Assembly (NCBI GenBank): GCA_019408975.1
Contig: DXVA01000003.1
Span: 14,164-44,452 of the forward strand
Length of the DNA stretch: 30,289 nt
Source: Lentisphaeria bacterium
GTDB taxonomy: Bacteria; Verrucomicrobiota; Lentisphaeria; Victivallales; UBA1829
Reading direction: 5' to 3'
This document shows positions 1 to 8,090 of the stretch, piece by piece. Position numbers and translations under genes: made by a program. Under the pieces are notes generated by a model that was not told where the DNA came from, ran no database searches, and saw only the letters and a program-made list of their open reading frames with translations. The first letter of the stretch is position 1; every line of letters begins with the position of its first letter.

Positions 1-423
1 CGGTAAATCCACAGAAAGTTTCACGTCGATTTTATATTTGCCCGGCTTGCAGTTTTTCGGGATATCGACCTTGAACCACAGAGAACGCCACTGGTTGTAA
101 ACAGCTTCGACAGCGTTGTCTTTCAATTCAGAAAGGACATCGGGATAAAGCCCGGGTTCCTTGGAAATGTAATCGTCATCGAAATTGATTCCGGTATATT
201 CTGCGGGAACAAGATTCACGCGGCGCACCGAAATGAATTTTTTCAGTTCGGATTCAATTTCGATTCTGATTTCCAGGCGGTGGAAATTCACAGGGTTGTA
301 GGCAAGCTGGAAAGAGAAAATCTCTCCGCGGAGAGCCATCCCGGAGTTGAAAGGTTCGGATGCCGGTTCCTGAGCCGGAAAAACCTTCACGAGAGAACTG
401 CACCATTTTGTTTTGAGTTCCAT
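1..423 (-). CDS. DUF4091-like (glycoside hydrolase-like) protein, N-terminal part
   Basis: The minus strand is open from an ATG at 423 to the window edge, giving 141 residues with no stop, so the gene is cut by the window. The N-terminus reads like DUF4091 proteins: a short strand with SSLVKVFP near residues 9-16, then an ALRGEIFSFQLAY stretch near 32-44, then a beta-rich domain with KPGKYKIDVKLSVD at the end. In that family this is the beta-sandwich before a glycosidase-like barrel, which would lie outside the window. I see no signal peptide. A GGAG sits about 10 bases before the ATG. It starts 26 bases after the stop of the phosphatase gene, so it may be co-transcribed with it. The family call is from pattern only; the substrate is unknown. 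Confidence 0.6.
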   Translation of the reverse strand, partial: MELKTKWCSSLVKVFPAQEPASEPFNSGMALRGEIFSFQLAYNPVNFHRLEIRIEIESELKKFISVRRVNLVPAEYTGINFDDDYISKEPGLYPDVLSELKDNAVEAVYNQWRSLWFKVDIPKNCKPGKYKIDVKLSVDLP

Positions 424-449
424 GTTGTAAACTGCTCCATTTGTTGTTT

Positions 450-2603
450 TTATTTTTTACCGTTATAACGTATCAGCAGCATTGTAATGTCATCCGACTG
501 CGGAGTCCCGTTCGCATGTTCGCGCACAATTCTGCGCACCGTATCCACCGTAGTCTTCAGATCCGTTCCCGGAACCGGGGGCGCCACAGACAAAGCAAGC
601 GACAGCCGCCCTTCACCGAACAATTCATCCTCCGGATTCACCGCTTCGGTCACGCCGTCCGTATATGCAAACACCGAATCTCCGGGTTCCAGAATAAACT
701 GCCCTTCAACATACACCCCATTCAGCGCCATTTCAAAAGGTCCAAGCGGAAAACCCGGCACCATTTTCAAAAAAGAGCCGTTTCCGTCGCGCCGGATGAT
801 CACCGGGGGGTTGTGCCCGCCGTTCGCATAAGTAACCATACCGGTCCGGCAGTCAAGGATTCCGCAGAAAACCGTAATGAACATGCAGGTGTCGTTTTCA
901 TCCGCAAGATAATTGTTGGACGAATGGAGAATCTCTGCCGGAGAAAGTCCGTTCAGGGCAAATCCACGCATCAGCGTCTTTGCCGTCGCCATGAACAGCG
1001 CGGCAGGAATTCCCTTGCCGGAAACATCCCCGACCGTAAAGAACAGGCGGTTCTCGTCAATGAATACAAAATCATACAGATCGCCGCCGACCTCTTTCGC
1101 AGGTTCCATCACGGCATAGACATCAACGTCGGCCCGCTCCGGAAACGGGGGAAACCTGCGCGGCAGCATGGACGTCTGGATTTCCGTGGCGGCTTTGAGG
1201 TCGGATTCGATCCGCTGTTTTTCACGTGCCGCATTGTTCAGGTTCCGGATATAATTCTTAAGATCGTGCGCCATCCGGTTGAAGGTATCGGAAAGTTCTT
1301 CGATCTCATCGCCGGTTTTCAGCTCCAGCTTCCAGTCCAGGTACCCGGCGCCGATTTTCTTTGCTCCTGCAATCAGCTGGTGAATCGGATTGCTTAAATG
1401 TTTCGCGAGCATGTAACCGATAAAAAGAATGATCGCAAGCATGAACAGCGAAAATCCCATGAAAATTCTGATGTTCATGGTGAGCGCCTCACTCATGAAA
1501 TGTTCGGCTTTCAGCCTGTCGTCATGAATTTCCGCTTCAGTCTCAAAAGCCGGCTTCAGTGTTTCCGCCTCCGTCTGAATCAACGCAATACTCCAGGAAC
1601 AGGCTTTGACCGGAGCATAGCCGACAATCTGTCTGACGCCGTTGACCGTAACCGTCGCGGTGCCCGCCTTCAACTCCAGCATTTTTCGGCAAAGAGCCTC
1701 CAGTTCCTTGTCCTTCATAAGAGAGGGCATCCTCGCCGACTGGTCCCAGTTGCCCGTGATCAATTCATGAATCCTGCCGCCGGCAATGAGTTCCCCTCTG
1801 GAATTAATCAGGAAGGAATGAGTTCCGCGCCTTGTCTGCGTCGAAATGAAATCCTGTGTAATGGATTTTACGCTGACATCCGCACCGATCACTCCCAGCA
1901 GTTTTTTATCTTTCCCGTACAGCGCCTTGCTGCATGTGATCGTAAGTTCATTCATGCGCGACGCCGACCAGTATGGCTGCGACCAGAAAAGATTCCCTTT
2001 TGCAGCCGCAGCCCCCATATACCATGCTCTCGTCCGCGGATCATAATCGCGTTTTGACGCAGCCCACGGATACCGGTAAATAACCCCCTTCTGCGTGCCG
2101 ACATAAATCAAACGAATGCAGGGATCATTGAACTGGATGAACTTGAGAAGATTGTGAAGACGCGCCAATCCGGCAATTTCCGGCTGAACCTCTTTCAGAC
2201 TCACGCCCGGCGCGAGGGAAAAGGAAGAAAAATCGCCGGCATTGCCGGGGTGGGCGGACGATTCCTCCGTAAAAAGAACGTGATCCGGAATATGGGACGG
2301 AGCATCGTTTCCGAAACGGCAGAAGCCTGCAAGGCTCTCCACCTGTGCGCCAATCCGGCTCAGGTTCAATCCTGTAATATAAGCCTGATCCTCGGCAAGC
2401 GCCTGAAGTTCCTCTTTCGCCTGCCGGATCAGCCCGCTTTTCGCATCGCTGACCGCAAGCATCCCCACCTGATTGCCGTACTTCATGGCAGTCTCCCCCA
2501 TTCGCCGCATCTCGCGGATCGAATAAAAAGAAACGATCCCGAATGTCAGGATCGAAATCAGGAACAGCGCACTTAATATTTTTATCTGGATACTGAACTT
2601 CAC
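450..2603 (-). CDS. Membrane sensor serine phosphatase, RsbU/SpoIIE type (Cache-HAMP-PPM)
   Basis: This 717-residue protein should be an inner-membrane receptor that dephosphorylates a protein partner, typically an anti-sigma-factor antagonist. Residues 8-28 form a first membrane helix. Residues 40-370 are an extracytoplasmic double-Cache-like domain with the DYDPRTRAWY motif at 187-196. A second helix spans 378-398, HAMP 399-452, and a coiled linker leads to the SpoIIE phosphatase domain at about 495-714. Metal ligands of the PPM fold are visible: GGDLYD (Asp508), GDVSGKG (Asp526), YTDG (Asp649) and SDD (Asp704-705). The start is GTG, because the same frame has a stop six codons upstream and the first helix begins right after it; the ribosome binding site is weak. 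No STAS or anti-sigma kinase gene lies nearby in the window, so the target is unknown. Confidence 0.9.
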   Translation of the reverse strand: MKFSIQIKILSALFLISILTFGIVSFYSIREMRRMGETAMKYGNQVGMLAVSDAKSGLIRQAKEELQALAEDQAYITGLNLSRIGAQVESLAGFCRFGNDAPSHIPDHVLFTEESSAHPGNAGDFSSFSLAPGVSLKEVQPEIAGLARLHNLLKFIQFNDPCIRLIYVGTQKGVIYRYPWAASKRDYDPRTRAWYMGAAAAKGNLFWSQPYWSASRMNELTITCSKALYGKDKKLLGVIGADVSVKSITQDFISTQTRRGTHSFLINSRGELIAGGRIHELITGNWDQSARMPSLMKDKELEALCRKMLELKAGTATVTVNGVRQIVGYAPVKACSWSIALIQTEAETLKPAFETEAEIHDDRLKAEHFMSEALTMNIRIFMGFSLFMLAIILFIGYMLAKHLSNPIHQLIAGAKKIGAGYLDWKLELKTGDEIEELSDTFNRMAHDLKNYIRNLNNAAREKQRIESDLKAATEIQTSMLPRRFPPFPERADVDVYAVMEPAKEVGGDLYDFVFIDENRLFFTVGDVSGKGIPAALFMATAKTLMRGFALNGLSPAEILHSSNNYLADENDTCMFITVFCGILDCRTGMVTYANGGHNPPVIIRRDGNGSFLKMVPGFPLGPFEMALNGVYVEGQFILEPGDSVFAYTDGVTEAVNPEDELFGEGRLSLALSVAPPVPGTDLKTTVDTVRRIVREHANGTPQSDDITMLLIRYNGKK

Positions 2604-2667
2604 AGCCTGCCCGCTTCATCTCTCCCCCGCTGCCGGCGGCTGCCGGCGGCGGAGAACGGTTTCCGAC

Positions 2668-3000
2668 TCAAATGCCGAGGTTGGAAAGCATCATGCAGAT
2701 GCCGTTGATCGCTTTGACGAGCTGCGGATGCGTAACCTCGAAATCACTTACGGCGTCTCGCAGTTCCGCCGCGGAAACATCTACTCTTTCAGAATCGGCG
2801 CCGCTTTCATCGGTCGCCGCCAGAGAAAGTTCTTCGGCATGTTTTGCGATATGCACCGCATCGTCATGATGTTCCCCGGCAATCTTGTCCAGTTCCTCCT
2901 TGAGTTCATCCACAAGGTCGAACAGTTTGTCTTTCCGGTCGTCCGGAAGATTTGCCTCGGCTATTTTTTCCCTGATGCGTTCAATTGTTCTGTCCGGCAT
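2668..3000 (-). CDS. DUF4404-like small acidic protein
   Basis: This is a 110-residue soluble, mostly helical, acidic protein. The first half (residues 1-50) is a charged amphipathic helix region with repeated Leu/Asp/Glu/Lys. The C-terminus carries a segment like FEVTHPQLVKAINGI followed by MLSNLGI, which matches the way DUF4404 proteins end as I remember them. The family has no known function. The ATG at 3000 was chosen over a longer frame because GGGGAG sits 9 bases upstream and the longer version overlaps the previous gene. It lies 14 bases after the binding-protein stop and 64 bases before the phosphatase, so the three genes probably share a transcript. Confidence 0.7.
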   Translation of the reverse strand: MPDRTIERIREKIAEANLPDDRKDKLFDLVDELKEELDKIAGEHHDDAVHIAKHAEELSLAATDESGADSERVDVSAAELRDAVSDFEVTHPQLVKAINGICMMLSNLGI

Positions 3001-3014
3001 TTTCTCTTCTCCCC

Positions 3015-4811
3015 TTACTTTCTCAGATCGCCCATGCTGATCGGCGTGAACGAACGTTTTGTTTTGGTCCGCAGTTCCGAATCCACCGAGAAATACTTCC
3101 ACGCGTTGAATCCGAAGTCATGGGGAACGTAATTCGTCACCCATCTATGTGTCAACATAAACGATACTGTATAACTTTCAAATATCCATGGGCATTTTTC
3201 CATAAGAAGTTTCGACATTTTTTCATATTTTGCGGTTCTTTCCCCTGAATCAGGCATCGGACGGATCTCCTCATACATCCGGTCGAACTCCGCATCTTTG
3301 AAAAAAATGCGGTTGCAGCTGTCGCTGTTCGGACCGTAAAACAACTGGAGGAAATTCTCCGCATCGGGATAATCTCCAGTCCATGAAAGACGAAACAACT
3401 GGAACTGCCCCTGATTCAGTTTCTGGAAAAACCGCGAACGGTTGTTGAATTCAGGACGTACAACGATTCCGATTTTTTTCAGGTCTGCGGCAAGCAGTTC
3501 CGCAATCTGGCGGTAAAGCGTGCTGCTGCCCGCCTGATCAAAAGTCAGCTCAAGATTCCTTCCCGTTTCCGGATCAATGCCGTCAGGGTACCCCGCCTTT
3601 TCCATATACTCTTTCGCCAGCCCGACATTAAGTTTTCCGTAAGGGCTCTCATAATTCTTGAGCGCACCGTCGGCACCCGGGGGGACGGGGCCGTTTGCCG
3701 GAATCAGCCGTCCGTTCGAGGTGCGGCAGCGCAGGTCTTTGTCAAAAGCCAGGCTGATCGCCCGGCGGAGATTCACATTGGAGCCGAGCACGGGATCGGA
3801 AAAATTGAATCCGATGTAATTGGTCTGGAGGTCAGGCGCGGAAATCAGGCGGATGCCGCGTTTCCGCAACGCAGGGGAAAGTTCCATCTCATCATTTACC
3901 ACAGCCTCGAAATTTTCACCGGAAAGACTACAGTAATCAAGTTCGCCCTGCAAAAACATCAGCCATGCGGCAAGCGGCTGTTTCACCAGGTAACACGTGA
4001 TCTCATCCAGAAGCGGCAGTTCCCGTTTCCGGTCGGCGGGATTTTCCGCGGACGGCAGCAGCTCTTTCCGGTAATCCCCATAACGCTTCATCCGGATAAT
4101 GAAGTCCTTGGTCCATTGCGTAACGGCAAAGGGACCGCTTCCCGCCGGGTGATCCGCAAAAGAATCCTTATAATATTCCACGGCTTTTCTTGAAACAGCC
4201 GAGAAATACGGAAGCGCCAGCGCATATGGAAAACGCGGGTCCGGTTTTTCAAGCTCAATTTCAAATGTAAGATCATCCAGAATGCGGATTCCCCGACAGC
4301 CTGCGTCGTAGGGCGCCATATCGTATTTCTCCGCCTGTGCCGTTTTTTCACGGAATCCGGCAATCCCTTTGATCCGGTCTCGAATCAGCCAGTAGCCGGT
4401 CGAACGGACCCGCGCATCTGCAAGCCGCAGAATCGAAAACGCCATATCCGCCGCTGTGATTTTCCGCGACTGCCGGTCGGGAAAACAGGGAGCCTCCTGA
4501 AAGTAAAGGTCATCACGCAGACGGCAGCGGAATATCCGCATATCGTCTGAAACGGACGGCATTTCAGCAAGCATGGAACACTCCAGCCGGTAAGGTCGCT
4601 CGCGGTAGGAATACTGAAGCGGAGTGTCATACAGCGCCCCTGCGATGGACTGGCTTGCCGTATCCGCCGCAAGTGCGGGGTCAAGCGATGTAATGCGCGT
4701 TCCGAGGGAAATCGAAAGCGTTCTGCCTTTATTCCCGTCCTCCTGCCTTCCACATGATGCGGAAAGGATCGCAATGCCGCCCAGCAATATAAGAAACAGT
4801 CTCCGTAACAT
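3015..4811 (-). CDS. ABC transporter substrate-binding lipoprotein, family 5 (peptide/oligopeptide type)
   Basis: This 598-residue extracytoplasmic solute-binding protein is of the SBP_bac_5 family (OppA/DppA type). Residues 1-19 form a lipoprotein signal peptide ending at Cys20 (ILSASC), although the -3 residue is Ser rather than the usual Leu. Family features in order are LGTRITSLDPALAADTASQSI near 35-55, a FRCRLRDDLYFQ strand near 94-105, ITAADMAFSILRL near 118-130, LRRAISLAFDK in the middle, and a C-terminal FRLSWTGDYPDAENFLQLFYG. The start is the ATG at 4811, with GGAAAG 7 bases upstream, rather than a GTG 24 bases earlier. No permease or ATPase gene is next to it. The following genes encode a sensor phosphatase, so a sensing role or a distant permease are both possible. 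Confidence 0.9.
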   Translation of the reverse strand: MLRRLFLILLGGIAILSASCGRQEDGNKGRTLSISLGTRITSLDPALAADTASQSIAGALYDTPLQYSYRERPYRLECSMLAEMPSVSDDMRIFRCRLRDDLYFQEAPCFPDRQSRKITAADMAFSILRLADARVRSTGYWLIRDRIKGIAGFREKTAQAEKYDMAPYDAGCRGIRILDDLTFEIELEKPDPRFPYALALPYFSAVSRKAVEYYKDSFADHPAGSGPFAVTQWTKDFIIRMKRYGDYRKELLPSAENPADRKRELPLLDEITCYLVKQPLAAWLMFLQGELDYCSLSGENFEAVVNDEMELSPALRKRGIRLISAPDLQTNYIGFNFSDPVLGSNVNLRRAISLAFDKDLRCRTSNGRLIPANGPVPPGADGALKNYESPYGKLNVGLAKEYMEKAGYPDGIDPETGRNLELTFDQAGSSTLYRQIAELLAADLKKIGIVVRPEFNNRSRFFQKLNQGQFQLFRLSWTGDYPDAENFLQLFYGPNSDSCNRIFFKDAEFDRMYEEIRPMPDSGERTAKYEKMSKLLMEKCPWIFESYTVSFMLTHRWVTNYVPHDFGFNAWKYFSVDSELRTKTKRSFTPISMGDLRK

Positions 4812-4847
4812 AAAAAATCTTTCCGTGCGGCGCACGCAGAGTTTATT

Positions 4848-4956
4848 AAAAAAAAATTCTTCGTGCAGGACTTCCAGTCCTGCTTCGGTCCAGCTGAATA
4901 AGCTGGTCGCCGCAGGCGAAATCCCCGATACCCCGCGTGCTCTGCACCGGGGTTGT
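4848..4956 (-). repeat. Structured interspersed repeat, copy A (four hairpins)
   Basis: A 109-base element begins immediately after the stop codon of the aldolase gene and ends in a T-run, read on the minus strand. It can form four hairpins: 4931-4952 (CCCCG-bulge-GTGC paired with GCACCGGGG), 4907-4919 (TCGCC/GGCGA), 4890-4906 (CCAGCT/AGCTGG, 5-base loop) and 4865-4883 (GCAGGACT/AGTCCTGC, 3-base loop). Nine T residues follow at 4856-4848. A second copy at 11709-11814 is nearly identical in the central part. The last hairpin plus T-run resembles an intrinsic terminator, although 8 bases separate them. It could be a REP/MITE-like element or a 3'-UTR RNA. No transposase is nearby. Confidence 0.8.
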
Positions 4957-5613
4957 TTATTGACCGGCTTTCTGCAATTCCCCCCGGATCGCCAGAACGG
5001 CAGACGCCGCTTCCTCCGCGTTCCTCGTGATCCGTTCCCAATCTTTTGCGGCGATCAATTCCGGAGAGGCAATCCATGGAGCGCTTACGGCGACAACCTC
5101 CCTCCGGACAAGATAGCTTTTCATATTTTCAAGCGTAATCCCGCCCTTGACGAAAAACTCGATTCCAAGGTGCTGGAACGGTTCGCAAATCGCTTTCAGA
5201 ACTTCCGCGCCCCCGCTCTGTTCCGCAGGGAAAAACTGAAATTCCGTGATTCCGCTGAGCATTGCCATCTGAATATTGGAAGCCGTACAGACACCGGGAG
5301 CGAATACAATCCGCCGCTTACTTGCCTCTTTGATCATTTCCGGCTCCGTACCGGGGGAAAATGCAAAGCGCGCACTGGAATCAATCGCTCGCACAAGCTG
5401 ATCTTTGTTCAGAATGTTCCCCGCGCCGATAATGAAATCAGGCATCTCTTTTGCGATCCTGCGGATCGCCCGGCTGTGTGCGAAAGAACGGAACACAAGT
5501 TCCATGATGGGAAGCCCCCCCGCAACCAGCGCCTGCGCCGTCAGAAGCGCGTCTTCTTCCGTTTCCGCTTTCACAAAGGGAACGACCCCGAAATCTCTTA
5601 AATTGCTGAACAT
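4957..5613 (-). CDS. KDPG/KHG aldolase-family protein lacking the Schiff-base lysine
   Basis: The 218-residue protein has the length and fold motifs of 2-keto-3-deoxy-6-phosphogluconate aldolase (Eda), a cytoplasmic class I aldolase. Recognisable are ALVAGGLPIMELVFR (Glu39, Arg42), FIIGAGNILN at 60-69, FAFSPGTEP, FAPGVCTASN, EFQFFPAE at 124-131 and FVKGGI at 154-159. In characterised enzymes the catalytic lysine is the third residue of the EFKFFPAE motif. Here it is Gln126, codon CAG. A lysine appears instead at 156, where the usual sequence has Thr before GGI. Either the chemistry changed or the protein is not an aldolase. The ATG at 5613 is preceded by AAGGA. It is divergent from purD and followed directly by repeat copy A. 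Confidence 0.8.
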   Translation of the reverse strand: MFSNLRDFGVVPFVKAETEEDALLTAQALVAGGLPIMELVFRSFAHSRAIRRIAKEMPDFIIGAGNILNKDQLVRAIDSSARFAFSPGTEPEMIKEASKRRIVFAPGVCTASNIQMAMLSGITEFQFFPAEQSGGAEVLKAICEPFQHLGIEFFVKGGITLENMKSYLVRREVVAVSAPWIASPELIAAKDWERITRNAEEAASAVLAIRGELQKAGQ

Positions 5614-5755
5614 TGATAAATCCTTGCAAAATATAATGGATATTTTAAAATTATGGCGTAAATTACCATTTATCTTTATAAGATGATACTCAAATGCGCA
5701 GGAAACAAGTCGTATTCAGTATAAATTTTAATTTTTTTTGATGCAAGGAGGTATT

Positions 5756-7033
5756 ATGAACGTCATGGTTCTGGGCGGCGGCGGACGCGAACACGCAATT
5801 TGCCGGGGGTTGAAACGCAGTCCCGAGGTAACGAAACTTTACTGCAGCCCCGGAAATCCGGGAATCGCACAGATCGCGGAATGTGTGGCGCTGCCCGCCG
5901 GCGATATTCAGGCGGTCGCGGATTTTGCGGTAAAACATCAGGTCGATCTCGTTGTCGTCGGCCCTGAACTCCCTCTCTGCCAGGGTGTCGCGGATGCCGT
6001 CCGCGGCAGGGGCATTCCTGTATTCGGTCCCTCAAAAGATGCCGCGCAGCTGGAGGGCAGCAAGGATTTCTCCAAAAAGTTCATGGTCAAATATGGCATT
6101 CCTACCGCCGCCTATGCAAGTTTCACGGACAAGGAAAGCGCTCTGGAATATGTCCGCAGGGAATATGAAGCAGGGCGCGGCGTTGTCGTCAAAGCGGATG
6201 GACTCGCCGCAGGAAAAGGCGTCATTGTCGCCTCCTGCCGGAAAGATGCGGAGAACGCGGTCGAGGAGTGCTTCGGCGGAGCGTTCGGAACAGCGGGAAG
6301 TGTCGTTGTCATTGAAGAACTCCTGATCGGCGAGGAGGCGTCGATTCTTGCACTTGCCGACGGCAAAACAGTAATCCCGCTGGTATCTTCGCAGGATCAC
6401 AAGCGCCTGCTGGACGATGACAAGGGTCCCAATACCGGCGGAATGGGCGCCTACTCCCCTGCCCCCGTCGTTACGGATGCGCTGATGAAAGAGATTGATG
6501 AAAAAGTGCTCCGGCGTTTCCTCAAAGGTGTTCAGGAGGAAAAACTTGATTACCGCGGTATTATTTACGCAGGAATCATGGTTACGAAAGACGGCCCGAA
6601 AGTGCTTGAATTCAACGTCCGCTTCGGCGATCCTGAAACCGAGGCGATTCTCCCCAGGCTCGAAAGCAGTCTTGCCGATGTGCTCATGAAAACCGCGCAG
6701 GGCAAAGTTTCCGAGATCAATATGAAATGGAGCGAAAAGCCCTCCGTCTGTATCGTAATGGCTTCCGAAGGATATCCCGGGACACTTAAAAAGGGATTTG
6801 AAATCACGGGAATCGAAGATGCGGAAAAAGGCGGCGCGATTGTGTTTCATGCGGGAACAGACATCAAGGATGGCAAAATCGTCAATTCCGGGGGACGCGT
6901 CCTTGTCGTGACGGCAGACGGCGAGCAGGTGACGGACGCCATTGCAAAAGCTTATGAAGCGGTTGCGAAAATTCACTGGACGGGAGTTCAATACCGCCAT
7001 GACATCGCAAAAAGAGCCGTAAACAGAAAATAA
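5756..7033 (+). CDS. purD: Phosphoribosylamine-glycine ligase (GAR synthetase)
   Basis: PurD joins 5-phosphoribosylamine and glycine with ATP to give GAR, the second step of de novo purine synthesis. The 425-residue protein is of normal length. It begins with the N-domain dinucleotide-like loop MNVMVLGGGGREHA and CSPGNPGIA. It continues with VVGPELPL, GPSKDAAQLEGSKDFSKKFM, the ATP-grasp loop VVKADGLAAGKGVIVA, then SQDHKRLLDDDKGPNTGGMGAYSPAP and EFNVRFGDPETE with the metal ligands. The C-terminal domain has VCIVMASEGYPG. The start is ATG 5756 with AAGGAGG at 5745-5751; upstream in-frame starts would lie in the ribosome binding site. It is alone: no other pur gene is beside it. The AT-rich 142 bases shared with the aldolase should hold divergent promoters. 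Confidence 0.97.
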   Translation: MNVMVLGGGGREHAICRGLKRSPEVTKLYCSPGNPGIAQIAECVALPAGDIQAVADFAVKHQVDLVVVGPELPLCQGVADAVRGRGIPVFGPSKDAAQLEGSKDFSKKFMVKYGIPTAAYASFTDKESALEYVRREYEAGRGVVVKADGLAAGKGVIVASCRKDAENAVEECFGGAFGTAGSVVVIEELLIGEEASILALADGKTVIPLVSSQDHKRLLDDDKGPNTGGMGAYSPAPVVTDALMKEIDEKVLRRFLKGVQEEKLDYRGIIYAGIMVTKDGPKVLEFNVRFGDPETEAILPRLESSLADVLMKTAQGKVSEINMKWSEKPSVCIVMASEGYPGTLKKGFEITGIEDAEKGGAIVFHAGTDIKDGKIVNSGGRVLVVTADGEQVTDAIAKAYEAVAKIHWTGVQYRHDIAKRAVNRK

Positions 7034-7057
7034 CAGGGTGTTTTTAAAGAAAGTCCC

Positions 7058-7084
7058 TTGCATGTTTGCCGATGAGGATATAAT
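7058..7084 (+). promoter_or_regulatory. Putative sigma70-type promoter of the lipoprotein gene
   Basis: TATAAT lies at 7079-7084, preceded by TTGCAT at 7058-7063 with a 15-base spacer. The -10 is perfect; the -35 is weaker and the spacer short. It is in the 91-base gap between purD and the lipoprotein gene, about 40 bases before the start codon. Confidence 0.45.
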
Positions 7085-7124
7085 TTATGCGTGCAAGCCA
7101 AAAAATAACAAAAGGAGTTTTATT

Positions 7125-7523
7125 ATGCTGAGAAAAATCATGATTGCCGCGGTAGCCGCAGTTGTCGCACTGTCATTCACAGCCTGCTCTTCCCTTCAGG
7201 TTGCAACGACGCTGAACAATGAAAAAATCACAACCGCTGAAAATGCCACCAGCCTTGCACATATCAACGGAGAAATCTGGGGCATCTACCTGTTCAGCAT
7301 TCCGCTGTTCACCGGAAGCAGCACACAGCCGGGAAGATGCGCAATCTTCACCGATACGGTTCAGGTTGACAACGCCGTCTCCATGGTGACGAAAAAGGCT
7401 CTCAACGATTTTGAAGCAACCACAGTAACGGATCTGACTTCCGAGAGATCCAGTACATGGATGTTCCCGTTCCTTGTGATCTGGTATAACAGTGTGCAGG
7501 TCAGCGGCAACGCGATCCGCTGA
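7125..7523 (+). CDS. Small uncharacterised lipoprotein
   Basis: This is a 132-residue exported protein. Residues 1-20 are a hydrophobic signal sequence ending in SFTAC, so Cys21 is the likely lipidated residue (Phe at -3 is unusual). The mature part is small, with GEIWGIYLFSIPLFTGS near 48-64, VDNAVSMVTKKALND, a TVTDLTSERSSTW segment and a hydrophobic FPFLVIWYNSVQVSGNAIR end. I do not recognise a named family with certainty. ATG 7125 has AAAGGAG at 7111-7117. It has its own likely promoter and a strong terminator after it, so it is probably a single-gene unit. Confidence 0.8.
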   Translation: MLRKIMIAAVAAVVALSFTACSSLQVATTLNNEKITTAENATSLAHINGEIWGIYLFSIPLFTGSSTQPGRCAIFTDTVQVDNAVSMVTKKALNDFEATTVTDLTSERSSTWMFPFLVIWYNSVQVSGNAIR

Positions 7524-7541
7524 TTGTTTTGAATTTTTCAG

Positions 7542-7572
7542 GGAGCCCTCTGAACAAGTCGGCTCCTTTTTT
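7542..7572 (+). terminator. Intrinsic terminator after the lipoprotein gene
   Basis: GGAGCC (7542-7547) pairs with GGCTCC (7561-7566) across a 13-base loop, followed at once by six T. It begins 18 bases after the stop codon. Confidence 0.8.
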
Positions 7573-7614
7573 GTCATTTCATACGGAAAGTTTCCGTCAG
7601 ACCAGGTTTGAGTT

Positions 7615-8082
7615 ATGGTTCCGAAAGAGATAAAAGCCAGATATTCATGTAAGAGAAAAAGCGATTTCATGACGTATTTCGCAATTTATTTCTTTCTTCT
7701 TGTGGTGGTTTTTGAACTTTATCTGATCGTCTGGATGCCGATCCAGTTGAAAAAAGAGGACGTTCTCCAGAAGCATGTCGCAAAGGAAAATCTTGTGACA
7801 CTGGTGGATACTCTCAGAAATGAGGCAGGAAAAATCGGCGGCGGAAACTCGTTGAACAATGGAGAAATTGAACTGGCAAGAAAAGTTCTTGATCTCTATG
7901 CATTGTATATCAGGGAATATCAGGATGCTCTGGAGCTTTCCCAGATCCTTGATCTTTACAAAATGCTCAACCGCTATCAGGCGATGATTGAACAGTGGAA
8001 AATAAAACAGTTTTCCTTCCACAAGGAAGCTGTTGATCTTCCCGCGGCATATCAGTATCTGGAAAAGAAAAATCATCTTTGA
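7615..8082 (+). CDS. Uncharacterised single-pass membrane protein
   Basis: This 155-residue protein is of unknown family. A basic N-terminus (residues 1-18) is followed by one membrane helix at about 20-41 (YFAIYFFLLVVVFELYLIVW). The remaining 110 residues are predicted helical and soluble, rich in Leu, Glu and Lys, with no motif I recognise. It could form a coiled or bundle domain on the extracytoplasmic or cytoplasmic side. The ribosome binding site before ATG 7615 is poor; an ATG at residue 19 would remove the basic segment. It is isolated by a terminator upstream and a perfect inverted repeat downstream. Confidence 0.65.
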   Translation: MVPKEIKARYSCKRKSDFMTYFAIYFFLLVVVFELYLIVWMPIQLKKEDVLQKHVAKENLVTLVDTLRNEAGKIGGGNSLNNGEIELARKVLDLYALYIREYQDALELSQILDLYKMLNRYQAMIEQWKIKQFSFHKEAVDLPAAYQYLEKKNHL

Positions 8083-8090
8083 TCTGACGG

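Noticed and set aside
441..1397. A 318-codon plus-strand frame opposite the phosphatase gene
   Set aside because: The minus-strand frame encodes a complete SpoIIE phosphatase domain; the plus-strand product is rich in His, Arg and Gln with no recognisable domain.
2629..2648. Tandem GCTGCCGGCG repeat between DUF4404 and the phosphatase gene
   Set aside because: There are only two copies of a short GC-rich word; it may be a weak structure, but nothing supports a function.
4812..4835. Longer N-terminus of the binding lipoprotein from a GTG at 4835
   Set aside because: The ATG at 4811 has a better ribosome binding site and places the signal peptide at the N-terminus.
4624..5601. A 325-codon plus-strand frame spanning the repeat and aldolase region
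   Set aside because: It runs antisense across two genes and the repeat, and has no ribosome binding site or domain.
6032..7063. A 343-codon minus-strand frame opposite purD
   Set aside because: purD is intact and conserved over the whole region; the antisense product shows no family features.
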